From JBFEYJ01 sp041563315 (GTDB taxonomy: Bacteria; Pseudomonadota; Gammaproteobacteria; Thiohalomonadales; Thiohalomonadaceae), in the NCBI GenBank assembly GCA_041563315.1, contig JBFFNE010000092.1, forward strand, positions 1-11,297: 11,297 nucleotides of DNA, in the 5' to 3' direction. Shown piece by piece: positions 7,257 to 11,297 of the stretch (positions are counted from its first letter, which is position 1; each line of letters opens with the position of its first letter). The position numbers were made by a program, and so were the translations under genes. The notes under the pieces are model-generated. The model ran no database searches. It was not told the origin of the DNA and saw only the letters and a program-made list of their open reading frames with translations.

Positions 7257-7934
7257 TCATGCGTCACCCAGGGTAAAACGGTAGCCACGGCCACGCAGGG
7301 TTTCTATCGGTTGCAGGTGGTTATCAGTGTCGATCTTGCGGCGAACGCGCCCGATCAATACCTCAATCACATTGGAGTCCCGATCGTCGTCGTGAGGATA
7401 GAGATAGTCGGCCAACTCGCTTTTCGGGATCACCTTGCCCGGATGGCGAGCCAGGTACTCAAGCAGCTGGTATTCGTAGGCGGTCAGCTCCACCGCCGTG
7501 CCGTCGACGCTCACCTGCTGCCCGGTGGTGTCGAGGCTGAGCGGGCCGAAGGTGATTTCCTCCCGCCCATTACCGTGGGCGCGGCGCAGCAGCGCTTTGA
7601 CCCGCGCCAGCAGCTCCTCCATGTGAAACGGCTTGACCAGGTAGTCATCCGCCCCGGCTTCCAGTCCGGTCACCTTCTCCTCCCATTTGCCGCGGGCGGT
7701 GAGGATCAGGATCGGCAAATCGCGCCCCTCGGCACGCAGGGTGCGGATAATATCGAGCCCCGGCATACCGGGAAGACCAAGATCGATAACCGCCAGATCG
7801 ACCGGGTATTCGCTGGCCAGATAGAGGCCTTCCTTGCCGTCACCGCAGGCATCGATGGTGTAGCCTTCCGTTTGCAGCCGCGCCTGTACCTGTTCGCGCA
7901 GTGCCTGTTCGTCTTCTATCAGCAGAATGCGCAT
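7257..7934 (-). CDS. PhoP-like response regulator (OmpR family)
   Basis: This 225-aa regulator has an N-terminal receiver domain (1-118) with acidic residues Glu7/Asp8, phospho-acceptor Asp51 in VIDLGLPG, Thr79 in LTARGKWEEKV, and Lys101 in YLVKPF. An OmpR/PhoB-type winged helix follows (about 126-223) with LTAYEYQLLEYLARHPGKVI, the recognition helix SNVIEVLIGRVRRKI and the wing ETLRGRGYRF. The sequence HDDDRDSNVIEV and the overall length fit the PhoP/QseB/PmrA group, and the partner kinase points to PhoP. OmpR-family proteins bind as head-to-tail dimers to two half-sites about 11 bp apart; three such sites occur upstream in this window (8960-8976, 9428-9444, 10198-10214) and are the likely targets. 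The start lies 5 bp after the PepSY gene stop. Confidence 0.94.
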   Translation of the reverse strand: MRILLIEDEQALREQVQARLQTEGYTIDACGDGKEGLYLASEYPVDLAVIDLGLPGMPGLDIIRTLRAEGRDLPILILTARGKWEEKVTGLEAGADDYLVKPFHMEELLARVKALLRRAHGNGREEITFGPLSLDTTGQQVSVDGTAVELTAYEYQLLEYLARHPGKVIPKSELADYLYPHDDDRDSNVIEVLIGRVRRKIDTDNHLQPIETLRGRGYRFTLGDA

Positions 7935-7939
7935 GATGA

Positions 7940-8218
7940 TCAGCGGTCGCCGGCGTCGATCTCGCGAATCACTACCTTGTGGTTCGGGGTCAGCACCTTG
8001 ATGCGGTGTACCTTGCGGCCATCTTTGTTGATCGTTTCGGCAGAGAGGACACGACCGCCGGTCTGGCGTCGCACCTGCTCGGTGGCCTGGCTCAGAGTGG
8101 TGCCGGAGGATTTACCGGCCGTCTGGTAAAAGGCGCCGCCATACCCTTCCGGCGCGGCAATGGCTGTGCCGGCGCCCAGTGCGAGGAGGATCAACAGTGC
8201 TGTGGTCTGTGGTTTCAT
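7940..8218 (-). CDS. Small periplasmic PepSY-domain protein
   Basis: This 92-aa protein has a signal peptide of about 21 residues (LLILLALGAGTAIAA). The mature part carries a single PepSY-type unit, SQATEQVRRQTGGRVLSAETINKDGRKVHRIKVLTPNHKVVIREID: a helix with a Gly turn, then a strand, KxGRKVHRIKVL, and an ending typical of PepSY proteins next to two-component systems. PepSY domains are thought to act as inhibitors or modulators of partner proteins; a role in tuning the PhoQ-like sensor is inference. It is first in the operon, 5 bp before the response regulator. The ribosome binding site is weak (GGTAG before ATG at 8218). The start is fixed by the signal peptide. Confidence 0.85.
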   Translation of the reverse strand: MKPQTTALLILLALGAGTAIAAPEGYGGAFYQTAGKSSGTTLSQATEQVRRQTGGRVLSAETINKDGRKVHRIKVLTPNHKVVIREIDAGDR

Positions 8219-8376
8219 GCGGTGCTACCGATGGTGTGATGGAAGTAGGTGAATACATAAACCTGTTGCCGAGGGTTGCTGATTACCCCGGCCTTTACTG
8301 CAAAATTAGACCATTGCAGAAGTTTAGCATTCCGCTTCCCTGAGAATATGGATAAGAATACACGTACCCTCGCCAC

Positions 8377-8907
8377 TTAATCCAGCACCGAAACCTGCAC
8401 CCGCACCGGGACAAATTTGCCCGGATGGCGAGTCATCTCGGTGGTGAAGGTCTCACCGTGATAATAGTAGGTTACCCGGTAAGCGCGCAGGCGCTCTTCC
8501 TGGACATAATCAGTACGCACCTGGCAGTGGCGTTCGGTGGTGCTGTAGGGTTCGGTGCGCGTCGCTTGGCGGTCGGCATCGGCCCCCACCGCCGCGCCGA
8601 TAACCGTGCCAGCCACGGTAGCGACCCTGCGCCCGTCACCACGACCGATCTGGTGGCCCAGCACCCCACCGATGATGCTGCCGACCACCATTCCGGCGCC
8701 GGAATGGTGTTTACGGGTGCCATGCACCTCTTCGGTCCAGCATTCGCGGCTCTCTGCCGGCACCTCCACGATCTCATAGATAGGGGTGACATCCACCACA
8801 CGTGCCTTGTCCTGAAAACCCCCGTGGCGGTTGTGCTCCCCGGCATAAAGTGGCACAGAGGCGAGGCCCATCATGATTAAGGGGACAAGCAGCAGTCGTT
8901 TGTTCAT
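8377..8907 (-). CDS. Glycine-zipper 2TM-domain envelope protein (YcfJ/UmoD-like)
   Basis: This 176-aa protein has a signal peptide (1-22, ending PLYA). Residues 34-60 (KARVVDVTPIYEIVEVPAESRECWTEEV) resemble the N-terminal part of YcfJ/UmoD-like proteins. A glycine zipper follows (about 69-112: SGAGMVVGSIIGGVLGHQIG, then VATVAGTVIGAAVGADADRQ), which forms a helical hairpin in membranes. The C-terminal part contains YYYHGETFTTEMTRHPGKFVPVRVQV, a beta-type end usual for these proteins. Cys56 and Cys128 could form a disulfide. UmoD in Proteus affects flhDC expression; whether that applies here is unknown. GGAGAG precedes the ATG by 7 bases. A PhoP-type promoter (8943-8976) lies upstream, and the two-component operon starts 158 bp downstream on the same strand. 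Confidence 0.85.
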   Translation of the reverse strand: MNKRLLLVPLIMMGLASVPLYAGEHNRHGGFQDKARVVDVTPIYEIVEVPAESRECWTEEVHGTRKHHSGAGMVVGSIIGGVLGHQIGRGDGRRVATVAGTVIGAAVGADADRQATRTEPYSTTERHCQVRTDYVQEERLRAYRVTYYYHGETFTTEMTRHPGKFVPVRVQVSVLD

Positions 8908-8942
8908 GGTTACTCTCCAGCGATTATTCTTAACATGCCATC

Positions 8943-8976
8943 AGGATAAGGCTGGCCGGCTGAACGGTAGTTGAAC
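8943..8976 (-). promoter_or_regulatory. PhoP-type direct-repeat promoter of the glycine-zipper gene
   Basis: Read on the minus strand, GTTCAA-CTACC-GTTCAG (8976 to 8960) is a direct repeat with 11-bp periodicity. It is followed by exactly 11 bp (8959-8949) and TATCCT (8948-8943), a -10 element. The predicted transcript would start near 8936, leaving about 29 bases before the ATG. The repeat takes the place of the -35, as in class II activated promoters of the PhoP/OmpR family. The same arrangement occurs twice more in the window. Confidence 0.75.
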
Positions 8977-8997
8977 CGTCAACCGGTCAGCCCCCTA

Positions 8998-9360
8998 TTA
9001 CAGGTGCAGGTCATAGAAGATGCGCACACGAAAATCGTCATTGTGGCGGTGCTGAGGGTGACGCTCTACTGGTCGGTAATCGTAATGTTTACCGTGTCGG
9101 TGGTGACGCTCGTAGTGCTGGCCACGGGAGTGACGGGGGTAAGAGGGTGCCCACTTGGTGTGGCCGTGTCGCTGCGATTTGTTGTAACGTCGCTCGACAT
9201 TGTGGACCTTCTGAATGTGGCCATCTCGCGAGTGATCGCTACGCACCATCTGTGTCTCTTGATGCTTGAAGGAAGCGGCAGAGGCGGTGGCCGGCAGCGA
9301 CAGGCTGGCGGCGGCGACTGCGGCAATAGCCAGAGCAGAGAGCAGGTTAGACTTTTTCAT
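8998..9360 (-). CDS. Small exported His-rich basic protein
   Basis: This 120-aa protein has a clear signal peptide (about 1-28, MKKSNLLSALAIAAVAAASL then ATASA). The mature part is low-complexity and basic with about 16 histidines in some 90 residues, dense in GQHYERHHRHGKHYDYRP and VERHPQHRHNDD, and ends in FRVRIFYDLHL. I know no family by sequence; loose similarity to RcnB-like small periplasmic proteins (a hydrophilic linker with a short ordered C-terminus) is possible. The His content suggests metal or polyanion binding in the periplasm, as inference. AGAAGGAGAACC precedes the ATG. A PhoP-type repeat promoter lies at 9411-9444. Confidence 0.8.
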   Translation of the reverse strand: MKKSNLLSALAIAAVAAASLSLPATASAASFKHQETQMVRSDHSRDGHIQKVHNVERRYNKSQRHGHTKWAPSYPRHSRGQHYERHHRHGKHYDYRPVERHPQHRHNDDFRVRIFYDLHL

Positions 9361-9410
9361 GAAGGTTCTCCTTCTCAGGTGTCGGGCGGGATTGCCCGTT
9401 GTTCAGTTGC

Positions 9411-9444
9411 AGGTTACGCAAGGGCCGCTGAACGGTAGCTGAAC
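9411..9444 (-). promoter_or_regulatory. PhoP-type direct-repeat promoter of the small His-rich gene
   Basis: On the minus strand GTTCAG-CTACC-GTTCAG (9444 to 9428), a perfect 6-base direct repeat with 11-bp periodicity, is followed by 11 bp and TAACCT (9416-9411). The predicted transcription start lies about 44 bases before the ATG at 9360. The spacer CTACC is also identical to that of the site at 8960-8976. Confidence 0.78.
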
Positions 9445-9480
9445 GGAATTGAGGAAGTGAAAAGCGGTATATCCCCTTGA

Positions 9481-10140
9481 TCATCTTTCGTGGCGAGGGG
9501 CGCGTCGATCATTACGCTGCTCTTTTGTCCTCTTCTTTTTCTGTGTCGGCGATTCCTTGGAGTGATGCTTTGACGGCTTCGGTTTGGCCGGTTTGTGGGT
9601 CTTGTTTTCGGTGTCCTTACGCCTCGCCTCCGTTGCCTGTCTTGCGAAAGCCCCCGCTTTTTTGACCTGCGGGGTGTAATGCGGCGCGCGCTTGGCATGC
9701 TGCTTCGGCTGCGGTGTGTGTTTGACCGGGTGTGCGGGTTTTGCCTCCACATGCCGGGGTGAACGATGATCACGGCGTGGCGCCTTATGCCGTTCGGCAG
9801 GAACGACCACACGCATGGGCGCAGACGGATGGATGACCACACGCTGCGGTCGGCGGGCTTCGTGGTGATGCTCCTGTCCCCGCACATCGCGGTGCTCCAC
9901 ATGCACCGTGGGGTGGGTCTTAATCATACGCACGGGCGCAGGCGGATGGATGACCACACGCTGCGGTTGTCTGGCTTGGTGGTGATGCTCCTGTTCCCGC
10001 ACATCGCGGTGTTCCACATGCACCGTGCGGTGGGACTCAATCACCGGCGCAGGTAGGTGGTGGCGCACCGTCACATGCTGGCAACCGCCCAGCAGGGTCA
10101 CGGCGGAAACGGCGAGGGCGGAAATTTTCACTATGTTCAT
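9481..10140 (-). CDS. Very basic His/Lys-rich lipoprotein with tandem repeats
   Basis: This 219-aa product starts with a lipoprotein signal (MNIVKISALAVSAVTLLGGC, lipobox LGGC, Cys20). The mature chain contains two 39-residue repeats (about residues 33-115) with core VHVEHRDVR, QEHHH and PQRVVIHP, then a Pro/His/Arg part, and a Lys/Arg-rich tail with KPAKPKPSKHHSK and KKKRTKEQRNDRR. It is almost devoid of hydrophobic residues after the signal and should be strongly cationic and disordered. I recognise no family. It could bind metal through the HHH and HxEH clusters, or interact with LPS, nucleic acid or other polyanions; all of this is inference. Its promoter (10181-10214) has the same PhoP-type layout as the two genes downstream. 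Confidence 0.8.
   Translation of the reverse strand: MNIVKISALAVSAVTLLGGCQHVTVRHHLPAPVIESHRTVHVEHRDVREQEHHHQARQPQRVVIHPPAPVRMIKTHPTVHVEHRDVRGQEHHHEARRPQRVVIHPSAPMRVVVPAERHKAPRRDHRSPRHVEAKPAHPVKHTPQPKQHAKRAPHYTPQVKKAGAFARQATEARRKDTENKTHKPAKPKPSKHHSKESPTQKKKRTKEQRNDRRAPRHER
9815..10048. repeat. Two 117-bp tandem repeats inside the lipoprotein gene
   Basis: Two neighbouring copies of 117 bp, equal to 39 codons, keep the reading frame. Anchors such as GGATGGATGACCACACGCTG occur at 9827 and 9944, and GGTGATGCTCCTGT likewise occurs in each copy. Differences are mostly single bases, so the duplication seems recent or under homogenisation. A truncated third start (SAPMRVVV) follows in the protein. 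Boundaries are approximate. It is coding, so it is not a CRISPR array. Confidence 0.85.
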
Positions 10141-10180
10141 GGCCTGGCTCCTTCTTCTTCTTCATGGCATCGACGGCCAC

Positions 10181-10214
10181 AGGATAAGAAAGCGCCGCTG
10201 AACGAAAGCTGAAC
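10181..10214 (-). promoter_or_regulatory. PhoP-type direct-repeat promoter of the His/Lys-rich lipoprotein
   Basis: On the minus strand GTTCAG-CTTTC-GTTCAG (10214 to 10198) is followed by 11 bp and TATCCT (10186-10181). The predicted start of transcription is about 34 bases before the ATG at 10140. Half-sites, 5-base spacer length, distance to the -10 and -10 sequence are the same as for the site at 8943-8976. Confidence 0.76.
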
Positions 10215-10330
10215 GAGAGTAACTACTCGCCCCCTTGTGCGAGTGTGGCGTAGGCCAGGTTGCCCCGTCCGGGACTCCGAACCTCATACCACCCGAAATC
10301 CCCTTTCGCGGAGGCCACCACCAGAGTGAG

Positions 10331-10360
10331 TGTGGGAGCGGTCGTTCCGGCCGCGGTGAG
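10331..10360. repeat. REP-like element left of the antitoxin gene
   Basis: TGTGGGAGCGG leads into a stem GCGGTC-GTTCC-GGCCGC (10338-10354, one wobble position). The layout TGTRGGAGC followed by a GC-rich palindrome is that of REP sequences common in gammaproteobacteria such as Pseudomonas. A second element of the same layout lies at 10836-10860, on the other side of the antitoxin gene. Confidence 0.55.
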
Positions 10361-10402
10361 CAGAGTTTGAATCACCACTAAACCCCAAACACAACAACGC
10401 TG

Positions 10403-10431
10403 TTGCATTTGCATCACATCATCATTATATT
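10403..10431 (+). promoter_or_regulatory. Likely promoter of the antitoxin gene
   Basis: TTGCAT (10403-10408), a 17-bp spacer and TATATT (10426-10431) make a plausible sigma-70 promoter; the -10 matches in five of six bases, the -35 in three. The direct repeat GCATCAC occurs at 10411-10417 and 10441-10447, exactly 30 bp apart, flanking the -10. Repeats placed like this could be the operator for autorepression by the Xre-type antitoxin, which is inference. Confidence 0.5.
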
Positions 10432-10465
10432 TTGATAAACGCATCACTTAATGGGGCAGAATTCC

Positions 10466-10825
10466 ATGCCAACAGCCAACGCCCACAAACCCGATCCCAC
10501 CGCCGTCCTCACTCAGGCCCTGCTCGGCGCCGGCGATTTCCTCGGCCTCACCAAGGCCGAACTCGGCGCAGCCATCGGCAAGGACCGCACCATCTTCACC
10601 CGCGGCAAGGTCGCCCCCGACACCAAGGCCGGCGAACTCGCCCTCATGCTGATCCGCTGCTACCGCAGCCTCTATGCCCTGGTCGGCGGCGACCGCAGCC
10701 AGATGCAACACTGGATGCACACCCCCAACAGCCACACCGGCGGCATCCCCGCCGAACAGGTCAAAACGGTGCAAGGTCTGGTACGGGTGATGGAATACCT
10801 CGACGCCATCCGCGGCAAGATCTAG
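10466..10825 (+). CDS. Xre/MbcA/ParS-type antitoxin
   Basis: This 119-aa protein is the antitoxin partner of the RES-domain gene downstream. Its N-terminal part (about 15-70) is an Xre-like helix-turn-helix, GDFLGLTKAELGAAIGKDRT then the helix KAGELALMLIRCYRSLYAL. The C-terminal 40 residues are the toxin-binding domain of this family (DUF2384): MQHWMHTPNSHTGGIPAEQV then QGLVRVMEYLDAI, with the usual W, PN, GG-P and terminal hydrophobic pattern. An in-frame ATG at 10451 would add five residues, but the ATG at 10466 has GGGG about 9 bases upstream, so I prefer it. Codons are strongly C-ending (GCC, CTC, GGC), more so than in the left genes, which may point to a different origin. It likely represses its own promoter and neutralises the toxin by direct binding. 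Confidence 0.88.
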   Translation: MPTANAHKPDPTAVLTQALLGAGDFLGLTKAELGAAIGKDRTIFTRGKVAPDTKAGELALMLIRCYRSLYALVGGDRSQMQHWMHTPNSHTGGIPAEQVKTVQGLVRVMEYLDAIRGKI

Positions 10826-10835
10826 AAAATCTTTT

Positions 10836-10860
10836 TGTAGGAGCCGAGTCCTCTCGGCGA
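10836..10860. repeat. REP-like hairpin between antitoxin and toxin genes
   Basis: TGTAGGAGCCGAG begins 11 bases after the antitoxin stop, and forms a perfect 6-bp stem GCCGAG-TCCT-CTCGGC (10843-10858) followed by GAATTTT. It has the same TGTRGGAG-palindrome layout as 10331-10360. It could act as an mRNA stability or attenuation structure between the two genes; it is not a classical intrinsic terminator, since the stem is short and the T-run comes after GAA. Confidence 0.6.
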
Positions 10861-10901
10861 ATTTTACAAACAAAACGAAGAGTCCTTTCTCCCTTAAAAG
10901 A

Positions 10902-10942
10902 GGGATAGGGAATCAAAAAATATTAATTTCTGCCCTTATCCC
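10902..10942. repeat. Long-range inverted repeat before the RES toxin gene
   Basis: GGGATAGGG (10902-10910) pairs with CCCTTATCCC (10933-10942) with one bulged base, leaving a 22-base AT-rich loop that includes TATTAAT. It lies 25 bases before the toxin start codon. It may be an operator or an RNA hairpin reducing toxin translation; the AT-rich loop could instead hold a -10 element of a separate toxin promoter. Confidence 0.45.
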
Positions 10943-10967
10943 AGAAACGAAAAACTAACCAAAACCC

Positions 10968-11297
10968 ATGACCAACCTCTGGCAAACTTGCGCCCTGGAA
11001 AACGCCGCCCGCCGCATCGGCGGCGAACTCTACCGCCTGGTCGAAAGCCAGGAACAGGTCGCCACCATGCAACTGGTCGACAGCCTCGAAGCCCAGAGCC
11101 TGCTCGAAGAGATGCTCGAAGCCGCCAAACCCCCGTGTCCGCCAGGCAGCGAAAGCCTGCACTACCTGCTCTACTCCCCCTTCCGCTACCCGCCGCTGAA
11201 GTACGGCTCGCGCTACGGCGCCCGCCACGAGCCCTCATTATTCTATGGCTCACTCACCCCGACCACCGTGCTGGCCGAATCTGCCTACTACCGCTTC
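10968..11297 (+). CDS. RES-domain toxin (NAD+-directed), N-terminal part
   Basis: The frame is open from the ATG at 10968 to the window edge (110 codons, truncated on the right). RES-domain toxins such as MbcT and ParT act on NAD+, as NAD+ phosphorylase or ADP-ribosyltransferase, and are blocked by Xre-type antitoxins. Visible are the leader ELYRLVESQEQVATMQLVDS and the conserved block YSPFRYPPLKYGSRYGARHE then PSLFYGSLTPTTVLAESAYYR (about 69-109), with the family Arg (Arg82), Tyr (Tyr93) and Glu (Glu104) that belong to the NAD pocket in known members. No good ribosome binding site precedes the ATG. The gene starts 142 bp after the antitoxin stop, which is long for this class. The C-terminal half of the domain lies outside the window, so intactness cannot be judged. 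Confidence 0.85.
   Translation, partial: MTNLWQTCALENAARRIGGELYRLVESQEQVATMQLVDSLEAQSLLEEMLEAAKPPCPPGSESLHYLLYSPFRYPPLKYGSRYGARHEPSLFYGSLTPTTVLAESAYYRF

Larger units (their letters stand above)
10215..10450. other. Intergenic stretch between divergent genes, with a REP-like element and the antitoxin promoter
   Basis: This stretch separates the leftward lipoprotein promoter from the rightward toxin-antitoxin genes. It holds a REP-like hairpin (10331-10360) and a promoter with flanking direct repeats (10403-10447). A 74-codon frame open on the minus strand (10223-10447) has no ribosome binding site and no recognisable content; I do not annotate it as a gene. Confidence 0.5.

Noticed and set aside
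7311..8129. 272-codon open frame on the plus strand opposite the response regulator
   Set aside because: It is antisense to clear regulator and PepSY genes, with no domain or ribosome binding site; typical for GC-rich coding DNA.
8246..8262. GGTTTA-N5-TCACCT as a fourth PhoP-type box before the PepSY gene
   Set aside because: Only one half-site fits and no -10 is found at the 11-bp distance seen in the other three.
9815..10048. Spaced repeats that could suggest a CRISPR array
   Set aside because: There are only two 117-bp copies in direct contact with no unique spacers, and they keep the reading frame of a lipoprotein gene.
10223..10447. 74-codon open frame on the minus strand between the lipoprotein promoter and the antitoxin gene
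   Set aside because: It has no ribosome binding site, covers both the REP-like element and the antitoxin promoter, and has no recognisable domain. Its end (GWYEVRSPGRGN) could be a remnant or repeat translation, but I cannot support a gene.
10817..10836. AAGAT/ATCTT stem followed by T residues at the end of the antitoxin gene, as a terminator
   Set aside because: The stem is five A/T-rich pairs and includes the stop codon; it is too weak to call an intrinsic terminator.

Overview
The window looks like part of the chromosome of a free-living gammaproteobacterium. The GC content is moderate to high. The histidine kinase has PhoQ-type motifs, the exported proteins have Sec and lipoprotein signals of Gram-negative type, and a LemA/TPM cluster, a DUF3047 gene and REP-like palindromes are present. 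I cannot assign a genus; a sulfur-oxidiser or Chromatiales-like lineage is only a guess. No rRNA, tRNA, CRISPR array or transposase is visible.

Layout. (1) 82-2163, plus strand: a tight operon of a LemA-family lipoprotein and two TPM-domain (YgcG-type) membrane proteins. (2) 2178-3296, minus strand: methionine sulfoxide reductases, msrB (no signal peptide) and msrA (with signal peptide), convergent with the LemA operon. (3) 3406-5522, minus: a translationally coupled pair made of an unassigned 493-aa lipoprotein and an exported DUF3047 protein. (4) 5523-5881: a gene-free stretch with hairpins that looks like a dispersed repeat. (5) 5882-8218, minus: a two-component operon in the order PepSY-domain exported protein, PhoP-like response regulator, PhoQ-like histidine kinase. 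(6) 8377-10140, minus: three monocistronic-looking genes for exported proteins, namely a glycine-zipper protein, a His-rich small protein, and a very basic His-rich lipoprotein with a 39-residue tandem repeat. (7) 10141-11297: a spacer with a REP-like element, then on the plus strand an Xre/MbcA/ParS-type antitoxin and the start of a RES-domain toxin that runs off the window.

The main observation is that each of the three exported-protein genes in (6) has upstream a direct repeat GTTCAR-N5-GTTCAG, followed by exactly 11 bp and a TAWCCT -10 element. This is the architecture of promoters activated by PhoP/OmpR-family regulators (half-sites one helical turn apart, replacing the -35). A PhoP-like regulator is encoded next to them, so the segment 5882-10214 reads as a self-contained, locally encoded regulon: a PhoQ-like sensor, a PepSY accessory protein, and three envelope proteins, two of them His-rich and cationic. 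The regulator-target link is inferred; the repeats are directly visible.

The toxin-antitoxin pair at the right edge is unusual in having 142 bp between antitoxin and toxin, with a REP-like hairpin and a long inverted repeat in the gap.
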